The position numbers were made by a program, and so were the translations under genes. From assembly GCA_037139195.1 (NCBI GenBank), contig JBAXGW010000008.1:30954-94953 (forward strand): a stretch of DNA of 64,000 bases, in the 5' to 3' direction. The stretch's first letter is position 1. The number at the start of each line of letters is the position of its first letter. The DNA comes from JBAXGW01 sp037139195. Lineage in GTDB: Bacteria > Bacteroidota > Bacteroidia > Bacteroidales > JAHJDW01. This document shows, piece by piece, positions 24,436 to 32,924 of the stretch. A model generated the notes under the pieces. The model ran no database searches and was not told the DNA's origin. It worked only from the letters and a program-made list of their open reading frames with translations.

Positions 24436-25344
24436 ATGTCAATACAAGTTAGCAACATTACAAAACTCTATGGCGAACAAAAAGCGCTTGATAATATATC
24501 ATTTTCTATTCAATCTGGTGAAATTGTAGGTTTTTTAGGTCCAAACGGAGCGGGAAAATCAACTATGATGAAAATTATCACTTGTTTTATTCCTCAGTCA
24601 GAAGGCGATGTTAAAGTTTGTGAATTTGATGTTGTTACTCAATCAATAGATGTTAGAAGAAAAGTAGGTTATCTTCCCGAAAATAATCCATTATATTTGG
24701 ATATGTTTGTTAAAGAATATCTCGAATTTGCAGGTGGGATTTTTAAAATTGCAAATTTAAAAAACCGCATCGACGAAATGATTTCTTTAACAGGCTTGGA
24801 ACTTGAATACAAAAAGAAAATAGGTCAATTATCTAAAGGATATCGTCAACGCGTAGGATTAGCTCAAGCACTTATACATAACCCTGAAGTTTTAATACTT
24901 GATGAACCAACATCTGGTTTAGATCCAAATCAGATTGTAGAAATTAGGGAGTTGATAAGAAATATTGGTAAAGAAAAAACAATTATGCTTTCAACGCATA
25001 TTATGCAAGAAGTTGAAGCTATTTGTGATAGAGTAATTATTATCAATCAAGGAAAAATTGTAGCCGACGCACCTACAAAAGAAATTCATGCACTTTCTTC
25101 TTCAAAAAATATTATTCGAGTAGAATTTAACACTGCTTTCGATATTTCAAAACTATCAAGCATTCAAGGAATTCTAAAAGTAATTAAATCAGGCGAAAAC
25201 GAATTTCAAATTCACACAAATACTAATAAAGACATTCGTTCTGAAATATTTAAGTTTGCAGTAGAAAACAAACTAGAGGTTCTTTCGATGAATAAAGAAG
25301 AACAAAGTTTAGAAAATATTTTCCACCAACTTACTAAAAAGTAA
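24436..25344 (+). CDS. gldA: Gliding-motility-associated ABC transporter ATPase GldA
   Basis: 302 residues, the expected GldA length. The N-terminal ABC domain has Walker A GPNGAGKST, signature LSKGYRQRVGLAQAL, Walker B VLILDEPTSGLDPNQI and the H-loop STHIM; a C-terminal domain of about 80 residues follows (NIIRVEFNTAFD onwards). The opening SIQVSNITKLYGEQKALDNI and CFIPQSEGDV resemble GldA of gliding Bacteroidota, where it works with the GldF-GldG membrane parts. No gldF or gldG gene is nearby, so it is an orphan here. A closely related ABC ATPase of another system cannot be fully excluded. Confidence 0.82.
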   Translation: MSIQVSNITKLYGEQKALDNISFSIQSGEIVGFLGPNGAGKSTMMKIITCFIPQSEGDVKVCEFDVVTQSIDVRRKVGYLPENNPLYLDMFVKEYLEFAGGIFKIANLKNRIDEMISLTGLELEYKKKIGQLSKGYRQRVGLAQALIHNPEVLILDEPTSGLDPNQIVEIRELIRNIGKEKTIMLSTHIMQEVEAICDRVIIINQGKIVADAPTKEIHALSSSKNIIRVEFNTAFDISKLSSIQGILKVIKSGENEFQIHTNTNKDIRSEIFKFAVENKLEVLSMNKEEQSLENIFHQLTKK

Positions 25345-25440
25345 AAAACACAATTCAAAATAGACATCATTTAAAGATTGTGATCTTTTGAATTTCTAGT
25401 TAGTGTTTGTCCATATAGTCGGCGTTTTTCAATAATCAGC

Positions 25441-25566
25441 CTAGTGACTGTTTAGAAACTTCTTAATCGTAGCGAATAAAGTGTTAAAATTGAGAAGTTT
25501 ACGTTTGCAAATTACTCAAGGGCAACACAACTTCAACGATGAGTATGGAGTTTATTGACAGACTCT
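25441..25566. repeat. Dispersed inverted-repeat element, copy B (full length)
   Basis: Nearly the reverse complement of 54271-54394. Ends: GTGACTGTTTAGAAACTTCT and GGAGTTTATTGACAGACTCT; shared core TTGAGAAGTTTACGTTTGCA, then ACTCAAGGGCAACACAACTT and CAACGATGAGTA. The right end overlaps by two bases the stop codon of the DUF4249 gene. Sequence left of it (from 25417) also resembles that left of copy A. Confidence 0.85.
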
Positions 25567-26410
25567 AGTTAGGGACAACTCCTTTTGCAATAGTAACATC
25601 AGAAGCATTGAACCAACCTAAACCACCGTTAGAAATATTAGTTTTAACATTTGCTGGCGGTCCACCAATTCCACCTTGATTCCATCGAGTTTCTATCATA
25701 AAGCTAATGATAAAATCGAAATAACCTTTTGTGGCTGAAATAGTCTCAACAGTGATAGTATCACCAGGCAAAGCTGCCCCTGCAAAAATAGTAAATCCAG
25801 GCAAGTAGTTTCCATTTACCATATTATCATCTGAAAAAGCCAATTCATCAAGTGTATCTGATTCAAGTATGCCATTTTTGTAATATTTCCAAACATAATA
25901 ATCGCCAGTTGTTGATGGCTCCTGCCCCCAGCCATTTATTGCATAAATTGGCGGATATTTTATACTATCAATTAGTTCAAATGAAATTGTGTCTAATGTT
26001 AGCACAGGTTTTAGCAAATCAGAAGCTGTATATTCTTCAGTTTTTCCATTTTTATCAATATCAACATTCGTTATTTTCAAAGTATAGGTTCTTCCAGCAA
26101 TACCTTTAACATTTGCATCGGTATAATAAATACCTGAATTAGAAGGAATTTCAGTTAAAGGAAAAACATTTCCTAAATTATCGCTTATTGTAACTGTTGC
26201 ACCACTAACTACAGGAGCAACTTGATTGTAGAAATAACTAGAAGACTCAGTAATAATAACTTTATGGGCTTTTGTTTCTGTGGTTATAGAACCTTCTACA
26301 ACAATTCTTTTGTCCGAATCTTTAAGCTTAATATCTATCCGTTCTTCGCAAGAAGTAAAAACAAAAATAGCAATTAAAAAAAGACAAATATTTATATAAT
26401 AAGATTTCAT
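25565..26410 (-). CDS. DUF4249 family lipoprotein
   Basis: 281 residues. A lipobox (FVFTSC, Cys about residue 21) follows a hydrophobic N-terminus. The body matches DUF4249: EERIDIKLKDSDKRIVVEGS, VTISDNLGNVFPLTE, SGIYYTDANVKGIAGRTYTL, then a DTISFELID segment and the C-terminal GGLGWFNASDVT. Members are Bacteroidota lipoproteins usually encoded beside a TonB receptor, as here (13 bp after it), and thought to form an outer-membrane pair with it. Function is not established. The stop codon TAG overlaps the end of the dispersed repeat, so the repeat may have supplied the present stop; the length is nevertheless normal. Confidence 0.85.
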   Translation of the reverse strand: MKSYYINICLFLIAIFVFTSCEERIDIKLKDSDKRIVVEGSITTETKAHKVIITESSSYFYNQVAPVVSGATVTISDNLGNVFPLTEIPSNSGIYYTDANVKGIAGRTYTLKITNVDIDKNGKTEEYTASDLLKPVLTLDTISFELIDSIKYPPIYAINGWGQEPSTTGDYYVWKYYKNGILESDTLDELAFSDDNMVNGNYLPGFTIFAGAALPGDTITVETISATKGYFDFIISFMIETRWNQGGIGGPPANVKTNISNGGLGWFNASDVTIAKGVVPN

Positions 26411-26423
26411 GTTTTCTAATATT

Positions 26424-28775
26424 TTAAAATTTGAAATTATATGTAATAGCAGGAATAATAGGGAATAAATAGGTTCGCCACGCCTGAGTTTCGGTATGAT
26501 TATCTGGATTTTCTTTCAAGCTAATGCTATATGTATTATGTCGATTATAAGCGTTATAAACAGATACTGTAAGAGATCCATGATAACGTTTATTTGGTTT
26601 TTCTTTGCCTTCATAAGTCAATCCTAAATCTAAGCGATGGTAATCTGGAATTCTAAACGAATTTCTATCAGAATAAACAGGAGCTACAACATTTCCATAT
26701 ACAAATCGTCCAGTTGGGAATGTAATAGGAGCACCTGAAGCATAAACCCAGGTAGCTGAAACATTAATCCGTTTTGTAAGATCATAACTCATAACAATAG
26801 AAATATCGTGCGGACGCTCGTAAGGAGCTGAATATGGATTTCCATTATTAATATCTTTAAAAGTCCTTTTTACTCTTGAATAGGTATAGCCAATCCAACC
26901 AGTAAATTTGCCTTCTTGTTTTCTAATTAAAAATTCAATACCATAAGCATTCGCTTTTCCAAACCGCAATTCGCCTTCTATTTGCGGATTCATAAGCAGT
27001 TGAGCATGGTCTTTAAAATCAATTTGATTATGCATTTTTTTATAATACACCTCAATAGATGTTTCGAACATATTCTTTTTAAAATTTCTAAAATATCCAA
27101 AAGCAAATTGGTCGCCTTTCTGAGGTTTTATATTTGGAGTAGAGGGCAGCCAAATATCAAGTGGTGTGCCTACTGTAGAATTTGAAGCCAAATGGATGTA
27201 TTGCATTGTTCTAGAATAACTGGCTTTGACAGAAGAGTTTTCGGTAAGTATAAACTTTGATCCTATTCTGGGTTCTAATCCGCCGTATGTATTAAAAATA
27301 TCGCCTTTTGAATAAACTGTAGAATCAAGAGCATTATAATTTGCATCGAAATTATAAATAGTAGCTTTGCCCATATTTTGAAAAATTGAATACCTTAAAC
27401 CATAATTAACAGAAAACAAAGCATTAAAAGCAACTTCATGCGACGCAAATATGCCATATTCTAAAGCATTAGATGCTGGTATTCGCATCTCGTTGATGAA
27501 TGACTGCCCTCCTAATCCTTTTGTTATTCCAGGTTGAAATGTATGCATAGTTGCCGAAGCTCCAAATTTGACGGTATTGTCGGGATTTATGTAATAACCC
27601 ATGTCTGCTTTTAATGTATAATCTTTAAGAGTAGAAGTCCATTTGAAACCAGAAACACTTGATTCTACACCTAACCCATAGTTATAAATACTATTTATAT
27701 ATGAGAAATTAGAAAACAGTTTTTTAGAAAAAAGATGATTCCACCTAGCTGTGATTGTAGAATTACCCCAGCTCATTTTAAAAGGATCAGTTTTGCCTAC
27801 CGCAATAATGTCTCTACCATAATATCCCGAGAGAAACAAGCGATTATTTTGATTAAAAACATGATTTAATTTAAAATTCAAATCATAAAAATACAATGTG
27901 TTATGTCTAACATCTTTATTTTTAGCAAAGGGCAAAAACAAGTCGGCATACGAACGACGACCAGCAATAAGGAAAGAAGTTTTATCTTTAATAATTGGAC
28001 CTTCTAAAGTTAGTCGACTAGAAATTGTACCAATTCCACCTGTTGCACAAATTCGTTTTGAATTTCCATCTTTTTGTCTAATATCTAATAAAGAAGCAAG
28101 TCTGCCACCATATTCAGCAGGAATGTCTCCTTTATAAAGTTTAAGTTCTTTTACCGCATCGTTATTAAAAACAGAGAAAAACCCCATCAAGTGCGAAGCA
28201 TTATACACTGTAGCCTCATCCAGAAGAATTAAATTTTGATCCATTGAACCGCCTCTTACATTAAAACCAGAGCCTCCTTCTCCCGATGATTGAACACCAG
28301 GCATTAACTGAATAGCTTTAAGAATATCAACTTCGCCCATTAAAGCAGGAATTTTTTTTATGGTTTCCATTTTCATTAAAATTGTGCTCATTTGGTTAGA
28401 AGTAACATTTTCGTTAGTCCGTTCTGCTTGAATTACAACTTCTGATAAATCTTTTCTTTTGGGCAGAAGCTCAATATTAATAGAAGTGTTTTTTGATAAA
28501 TCTATTTCAATATCATTAGACTCATAACCTATGTATGAATATTTAATAGTATATTTTCCAGGAATAAGGCTTATTGAATAAAAGCCGTAAACATTAGTTA
28601 CCGTCCCAAATTTAAGTTCATTTACAAATAAAGCAGCTCCAATAAGTGCTTCGCCATTATCTTTATCTTTAATATATCCACTTAGGGTAACTTTTGCTAT
28701 TTCTACTGGTGCCCCAGCGAAAGAAGAAAATGCAATTATTAAAAAGCAGCTTATTATTATTATTTTTAACTTCAT
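26424..28775 (-). CDS. TonB-dependent receptor with carboxypeptidase-like domain (DUF4249 partner)
   Basis: 783 residues from ATG 28775; a frame open from 28826 adds 17 residues ahead of the signal peptide and is less likely. The signal peptide MKLKIIIISCFLIIAFSSFA is followed by a carboxypeptidase-D-regulatory-like domain (VTLSGYIKDKDNGEALIGAA, YSYIGYESNDIEID), a plug (about 120-235: PALMGEVDILKAIQLMPGVQ, GSGFNVRGGSMDQNLILLD, YKGDIPAEYGGRLASLLDI) and a beta barrel ending IIPAITYNFKF. It would import an unknown ligand across the outer membrane and is co-transcribed with the DUF4249 lipoprotein downstream. This pairing is widespread in Bacteroidota and not tied to one substrate. Confidence 0.9.
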   Translation of the reverse strand: MKLKIIIISCFLIIAFSSFAGAPVEIAKVTLSGYIKDKDNGEALIGAALFVNELKFGTVTNVYGFYSISLIPGKYTIKYSYIGYESNDIEIDLSKNTSINIELLPKRKDLSEVVIQAERTNENVTSNQMSTILMKMETIKKIPALMGEVDILKAIQLMPGVQSSGEGGSGFNVRGGSMDQNLILLDEATVYNASHLMGFFSVFNNDAVKELKLYKGDIPAEYGGRLASLLDIRQKDGNSKRICATGGIGTISSRLTLEGPIIKDKTSFLIAGRRSYADLFLPFAKNKDVRHNTLYFYDLNFKLNHVFNQNNRLFLSGYYGRDIIAVGKTDPFKMSWGNSTITARWNHLFSKKLFSNFSYINSIYNYGLGVESSVSGFKWTSTLKDYTLKADMGYYINPDNTVKFGASATMHTFQPGITKGLGGQSFINEMRIPASNALEYGIFASHEVAFNALFSVNYGLRYSIFQNMGKATIYNFDANYNALDSTVYSKGDIFNTYGGLEPRIGSKFILTENSSVKASYSRTMQYIHLASNSTVGTPLDIWLPSTPNIKPQKGDQFAFGYFRNFKKNMFETSIEVYYKKMHNQIDFKDHAQLLMNPQIEGELRFGKANAYGIEFLIRKQEGKFTGWIGYTYSRVKRTFKDINNGNPYSAPYERPHDISIVMSYDLTKRINVSATWVYASGAPITFPTGRFVYGNVVAPVYSDRNSFRIPDYHRLDLGLTYEGKEKPNKRYHGSLTVSVYNAYNRHNTYSISLKENPDNHTETQAWRTYLFPIIPAITYNFKF

Positions 28776-28980
28776 ATTAAATGATATTTCCTTTTTAAAG
28801 ATTGAAAAAACAAAAGTAAGTTGCATTTCTTTGATAAAAAATTTTTTTTCGGTAAAATGAATAAATTAAAAGGTGAAAATTAAACATGAATTACGTATAT
28901 AATTAGAAATTCAATCCATATTTAACAAATTTTAAATCAATGTTTACATATCATTAACAACAAGGCTTAGTATTTCTTAG

Positions 28981-28988
28981 TAAATTTG
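28981..28988 (+). promoter_or_regulatory. -7 box of the HMA-like gene
   Basis: TAAATTTG fits TANNTTTG and lies 30 bp before the start at 29019. No good -33 TTTG was found at the usual spacing. Confidence 0.4.
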
Positions 28989-29018
28989 ATTCAAATATTA
29001 ACTAAACCCTAATTAACC

Positions 29019-29399
29019 ATGAAAATTTTAAAAACTGTATTTTTGTTATTATTACCAATGATAATGTTTGTTGGTACAACAAAAGCAACCTTTGTTAACG
29101 AAAACGAAGCTGAATTAAAAGTAAAAGTTGATTTCCACTGCCCAAAAGGGAAAGCACGTATAGAAGAAGGCTTAATGAAAGAAGCTGGCGTAATTTCTGC
29201 AGTAGCAGATTTAGAAACAAAAGTTGTAACTATTAAGTACGACCCAACAAAACAAAACAAAGATTCTTTAGTTGCTGCAATTGAAAAAATTGGACACAGA
29301 ACCGAATTTTCAAAAACTGAAACCCCAATTAAGAGTGCTTGTGAACACAGTAAAGAAGTTGCTACACCTGCTCAAACCACACCTGCACCAACTAAATAA
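29019..29399 (+). CDS. Secreted HMA-fold protein without the CxxC metal site
   Basis: 126 residues. A signal peptide (to about residue 24) is followed by a heavy-metal-associated-like fold (about 28-95): ELKVKVDFHCPKGKARIEEG, LMKEAGVISAVADLETKVVT, IKYDPTKQNKDSLVAAIEKI GHRTE. Where true metallochaperones have GMxCxxC, this has HCPKGK with only one Cys, so copper binding in the usual way is unlikely. The tail is Thr/Pro/Ala-rich with one Cys (SACEHSK) and may be disordered. It is a single-gene unit with its own promoter and terminator, far from the metal island at 51-64 kb. It may be a protein-interaction or stress version of the fold; function unknown. Confidence 0.8.
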   Translation: MKILKTVFLLLLPMIMFVGTTKATFVNENEAELKVKVDFHCPKGKARIEEGLMKEAGVISAVADLETKVVTIKYDPTKQNKDSLVAAIEKIGHRTEFSKTETPIKSACEHSKEVATPAQTTPAPTK

Positions 29400-29417
29400 C
29401 ATAAAATAAATAGAAGA

Positions 29418-29454
29418 AGAGTGATTAAGTTTCAAGTCTTAATCACTCTTTTTT
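29418..29454 (+). terminator. Terminator of the HMA-like gene
   Basis: Perfect 12-bp stem AGAGTGATTAAG / CTTAATCACTCT followed by TTTTTTG on the plus strand. Confidence 0.9.
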
Positions 29455-29502
29455 GTATATGTTTAAAATCTATTTATGAATTTATTATTGCTTTAATCTG
29501 AT

Positions 29503-30789
29503 TTAGTTTTTCATCAACTTCTCAATTTCATCAGCTTCAAAAGGTATTCCTACCATTAAATCAACAGAAATATCATCAACCATAATATCGTTTTCAATTC
29601 TTATTCCAATATTTTCGTCTTTGATATAAAGTCCTGGTTCGCATGTTAGCACCATTCCTTTAACAAAAGGCGTTTGCTTTGTGCCCACATCGTGAACATC
29701 TAATCCCATAAAGTGAGTGGTGCCATGCATAAAATATTTTTGATATATTGGTCGAGTTGGGTCTTGTTTTGCTACATCTTCTATGGTAAATAAGCCAAGC
29801 CCTATTAATTCTTCTTCCATATATTTGTTGGTTTCGGAATTAACAAAATCGATGGTATTTCCAGGAACAAACAATAATTTCGCTTTTTTGAAAACACGCA
29901 AAACTGCTTCATAACATTGGCGTTGACGAGGCGTAAATTTGCCATTTGCAGGAATTGTTCTAGACAAATCAGAAGCATAATTACCATATTCTGCGCCAAA
30001 ATCAAGCAATACCAAATCGCCATCTTGGCATTGTTTATCATTATTTTCGTAATGAAGAATACATGCACTTTTGCCAGATGCAACTATTGAAGAATAAGCA
30101 TCAGTAGCTCCATTTCTGATAAACTCATGCATTATTTCAGCTTCAACTTCATATTCCCAAACATTCGGTTTTGTGAATTTAAGCACTTTTTCAAATGCTT
30201 TTGAAGTGATTTCGCACGCTTTTTTAATTTGATTTATTTCTTCTTCTGATTTTACAGTTCTTAATTCGTAGATATATGGCGTAACTCTGCCATATTTATG
30301 AGTTGGATATTCTTTTTTTATCCAGTTAGCAAAGCGTTGTTGCTTGGTTTCAACTGGCGTTTTGTATTTAGCTTGTTCGTTGCTTTGCAAGAAAATATGT
30401 TCTGAATTGAGCATCAAATCGAGCAATACTGTTTCAAACTCATCCGTCCAAAAAACAGTTTTAATACCCGATAGGTTTTGAACTTCTTTTTTTGAGTATT
30501 TCGAACCATTCCAAATTTCGGTGATTTCATCTGTACGCTTTGTAAAAACGATTTCGCGATAATTTTTATTCGGATGCTCTGGACAAATACAAAGTATTGT
30601 TTCTGCTTGGTCTAGACCAGTAAGATAAAACAAATCAGAACTTTGACGAAACATGTAGTTTCTATCACCATTTCTTGGCATTTCATCATTGGATTGAATG
30701 ATAACCAAAGATTTTGATTTTTTAAGATATTTATTTAATCGCTCGCGATTGTTTATATAGAAATTGGATGATAGTGGTTGATAACGCAT
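29503..30789 (-). CDS. Xaa-Pro aminopeptidase (aminopeptidase P, M24B)
   Basis: 428 residues. Cleaves the N-terminal residue before proline in peptides; cytoplasmic, two metal ions. Residues about 1-135 are the AMP_N domain (MFRQSSDLFYLTGLDQAETI). The M24 pita-bread domain follows with all ligands: two Asp in LLDFGAEYGNYASDLSRTIP, His in FMHGTTHFMGLDVHDVG, Glu in LTCEPGLYI and Glu in IRIENDIMV. The length is close to that of E. coli PepP (about 440). It stands alone on the minus strand between two plus-strand units. The catalytic set is complete, so an active enzyme is expected. Confidence 0.93.
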   Translation of the reverse strand: MRYQPLSSNFYINNRERLNKYLKKSKSLVIIQSNDEMPRNGDRNYMFRQSSDLFYLTGLDQAETILCICPEHPNKNYREIVFTKRTDEITEIWNGSKYSKKEVQNLSGIKTVFWTDEFETVLLDLMLNSEHIFLQSNEQAKYKTPVETKQQRFANWIKKEYPTHKYGRVTPYIYELRTVKSEEEINQIKKACEITSKAFEKVLKFTKPNVWEYEVEAEIMHEFIRNGATDAYSSIVASGKSACILHYENNDKQCQDGDLVLLDFGAEYGNYASDLSRTIPANGKFTPRQRQCYEAVLRVFKKAKLLFVPGNTIDFVNSETNKYMEEELIGLGLFTIEDVAKQDPTRPIYQKYFMHGTTHFMGLDVHDVGTKQTPFVKGMVLTCEPGLYIKDENIGIRIENDIMVDDISVDLMVGIPFEADEIEKLMKN

Positions 30790-30804
30790 ACAAAATTGTT
30801 TTTA

Positions 30805-30812
30805 CAAATATA
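30805..30812 (-). promoter_or_regulatory. -7 box of the aminopeptidase P gene
   Basis: TATATTTG on the minus strand, 15 bp before the ATG at 30789, a perfect TANNTTTG match that predicts a very short leader. Confidence 0.5.
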
Positions 30813-30906
30813 ATATGAATTAATGTAAAATCATTTAGAATTCTACCTTTTGTATACATCTGAAAAACAGTTGTTTCCATGTTTTTAAAAAATAATTACA
30901 AATAAA

Positions 30907-30939
30907 CTTGACTTATTCAAAAACATTCACTTATATTTG
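30907..30939 (+). promoter_or_regulatory. Promoter of the ABC/GntR operon
   Basis: CTTG (30907-30910), 21 bp, then TATATTTG (30932-30939): a good fit to the Bacteroidota TTTG-(19-21)-TANNTTTG pattern. Transcription should start about 30945, inside the palindromic operator. Confidence 0.7.
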
Positions 30940-30941
30940 CA

Positions 30942-30963
30942 GTGTATTAATGACGTAATACAC
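30942..30963 (+). promoter_or_regulatory. Palindromic operator, probable target of the operon's GntR regulator
   Basis: GTGTATTA and TAATACAC are perfect 8-bp arms around ATGACG. YtrA-type GntR repressors bind GTGTA-type inverted repeats of this size. It overlaps the expected start site and lies 14 bp before the first gene, an ideal place for a repressor. Confidence 0.75.
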
Positions 30964-30977
30964 TAAAACAATTTGAT

Positions 30978-31814
30978 ATGATAAAAATAAAAGAATTAAC
31001 ATTCGGCTATAAAAAGAACCAGCCTATTTTTAGCGATTTAAATTTATCGCTCAATGCTGGTTCAGTTTGTGGTTTTCTTGGCAAAAATGGTGCAGGAAAA
31101 ACTACCTTATTGAAGCAAATCTGCGGACTTACTTTTCCTCAGAAAGGAAACTGTTTGGTTTTAGGATACAATCCAAAAGACCGCAATCCTGAATTTCTAG
31201 AAAAAATTTTCATAGTTCCAGAAGAATTTGAAATGCCTTCGATGTCTATCTGTAGCTATGAAAAATTGTATTCGCCTTTTTATAAAAACTTCGATCACAA
31301 TCAGTTTGATCAGTTTTTAAAAGATTTTGAGGTAGATAAAAACAATAAAATTCAGAATCTTTCCTTTGGACAAAAGAAAAAGATCATGCTCTCGTTTGGT
31401 ATTGCGACTAATACTCCAATTTTAATATTAGACGAACCAACTAATGGATTAGATATTCCTTCAAAAAGCACATTCAGAAAAATTGTTGCATCTACTATTA
31501 ATGAAGAACGCCTGATTTTAATATCAACACATCAAGTGCGCGATTTAGACAGCTTGATCGACAATGTAATTATTGTTCACGAAAATAAAATTGCATTCAA
31601 TCATTCAATAGAAGAAATAACAAATAAATTATGTTTTAAACATATTGTTGGTGATTCTCAGGAGACTGATATTATCTTCCATGATAATTCTATTTTTGGA
31701 GTAAATGCAATAAGCAAAAACACAAACAATTGCGACACCAGAGTTGATTTAGAACTTTTGTTTGGTGCTGTTATCAGCAATAATAATACAATTATTAATC
31801 ATTTAAAAAACTAG
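30978..31814 (+). CDS. ABC transporter ATP-binding protein of a YtrA-type operon
   Basis: 278 residues. Walker A FLGKNGAGKTT (about 34-44), a Q-loop region with FIVPEEFEMPSMSIC, signature LSFGQKKK, Walker B ILILDEPTNGLDIPSK and H-loop STHQV are present. The C-terminal 75 residues are a variable extension. Together with the next gene it forms an exporter or membrane-stress type ABC transporter. First gene of an operon of four (spacings 4, 1 and 10 bp), controlled by the palindrome just upstream. Related operons in Gram-positive bacteria respond to cell-wall antibiotics; whether that holds here is unknown. Confidence 0.9.
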   Translation: MIKIKELTFGYKKNQPIFSDLNLSLNAGSVCGFLGKNGAGKTTLLKQICGLTFPQKGNCLVLGYNPKDRNPEFLEKIFIVPEEFEMPSMSICSYEKLYSPFYKNFDHNQFDQFLKDFEVDKNNKIQNLSFGQKKKIMLSFGIATNTPILILDEPTNGLDIPSKSTFRKIVASTINEERLILISTHQVRDLDSLIDNVIIVHENKIAFNHSIEEITNKLCFKHIVGDSQETDIIFHDNSIFGVNAISKNTNNCDTRVDLELLFGAVISNNNTIINHLKN

Positions 31815-31818
31815 AATT

Positions 31819-32556
31819 ATGGATGCAATTAAAAACTTCAATATACGACGGGTTTTTCTTCTCTTAAAACTCAATTTTATGACTAATGCAAAACCATTTT
31901 TGTGGGCGCTAGTTGGTTACGTTGGCATGCTATTACTTATTTTAACTTTAGCTTTTTTAAATAAAAACTATAATCAAATGATGGCTATTACATCTTCCAT
32001 ATTTTTCATGTTTATTTTTGGAGGGATTTTTACTAGTTTTTCATTCAATAATATTCATAAAAGCCAACATTCATTCTCATTTTTAACATTACCAGCTTCT
32101 TCATTTGAAAAGTTTTTTGTTTCGTGGCTTCTTTCTTCAGTTATATATATAATTCTTTTTGTTCTTTTAAGTATGCTTGCAATAGCTATGACAAATGGAA
32201 TAGCGTATTTTACAATTGGCTCAAAATTCGACTTCCCTGATATGTCTTATTTTATTAGTGCAGCAAAATATTATATGCTAATTAACCTTATTTATTTGTA
32301 TGGTAGTGCTCATTTTAAAAAAGCTCAATTTATTCTTACTTCAGTTTTTTTAGGTGCATTCACTGTATTTTTAATTTTAGCATCTTTTTTTCTTTTCAAA
32401 TATTCTATTACAGATATTGACGTTAGAGAAACTATTAATTTCGATGTTAGCGTGTTCATATTCAATAGCATTTTATTCAAAATTGTACTTGGAGTCATTT
32501 TGCCTTGTTCATTGCTAGTTGCAACATATTTCAGACTTAAAGAGAAAGAGGTATAA
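31819..32556 (+). CDS. ABC transporter membrane subunit
   Basis: 245 residues with about six hydrophobic segments: PFLWALVGYVGMLLLILTLA, ITSSIFFMFIFGGIFTSF, WLLSSVIYIILFVLLSML, MLINLIYLYGS, FLGAFTVFLILASFFLF and IVLGVILPCSLLVATYF. No catalytic motif. The position directly after an ABC ATPase gene and directly before a GntR gene shows it is the permease partner. The sequence is poorly conserved, as usual for such permeases, so the substrate cannot be named. It ends with a Lys/Arg/Glu-rich cytoplasmic tail (RLKEKEV) and its stop is 1 bp from the start of the regulator gene. Confidence 0.85.
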   Translation: MDAIKNFNIRRVFLLLKLNFMTNAKPFLWALVGYVGMLLLILTLAFLNKNYNQMMAITSSIFFMFIFGGIFTSFSFNNIHKSQHSFSFLTLPASSFEKFFVSWLLSSVIYIILFVLLSMLAIAMTNGIAYFTIGSKFDFPDMSYFISAAKYYMLINLIYLYGSAHFKKAQFILTSVFLGAFTVFLILASFFLFKYSITDIDVRETINFDVSVFIFNSILFKIVLGVILPCSLLVATYFRLKEKEV

Positions 32557-32557
32557 G

Positions 32558-32914
32558 ATGGAATTTAAAGAAAGCAAATCAATTTATCAGCAAATAGCAG
32601 ACTATTTGTATGAGAACATTCTACTCAAAAAGTGGAAAGAAAACGAGAGAATTCCTTCAGTACGTGAAATAGCAGTGATGCTTGAAGTAAATCCAAATAC
32701 CGCTTTACGTTCATTCCTAATATTAGAAGAAAGAGGAATTATCTTTAACAAAAGAGGTGTTGGGTATTTTGTTAGCGAAAACGGGTATAAGAAAACATGT
32801 GAAGTGGTTAAAGAAGAATTTTTAAATAAAGAGCTTCCAGAAGTATTCAGAACCCTAAAATTGCTAAATATCTCAATTGACGAAGTGAAAACCCTTTATG
32901 AACAATATAAATAA
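32558..32914 (+). CDS. GntR-family (YtrA-type) transcriptional regulator
   Basis: 118 residues from ATG 32558 (MEFKESKSIYQQIADYLYEN); a frame open from 32519 overlaps the permease gene and is rejected. Winged-helix GntR domain about 5-75: ILLKKWKENERIPSVREIAV, MLEVNPNTALRSFLILEERG and the wing IIFNKRGVGYFVSENG. The short C-terminal helical tail (about 45 residues) is typical of the YtrA subfamily, which has no ligand domain and dimerises through the tail. It should bind the GTGTATTA-N6-TAATACAC site before its own operon and repress it. It is unusual in being third, not first, in the operon. Confidence 0.92.
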   Translation: MEFKESKSIYQQIADYLYENILLKKWKENERIPSVREIAVMLEVNPNTALRSFLILEERGIIFNKRGVGYFVSENGYKKTCEVVKEEFLNKELPEVFRTLKLLNISIDEVKTLYEQYK

Positions 32915-32924
32915 ATAAGAAGAT

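Noticed and set aside
25565..26410. DUF4249 gene truncated by the adjacent repeat
   Set aside because: The protein has normal length and the family's closing motif, so the repeat at most replaced the last codons.
32519..32557. Upstream start for the GntR gene
   Set aside because: It lies in the permease coding region and adds residues absent from the family; the start at 32558 begins the canonical domain.
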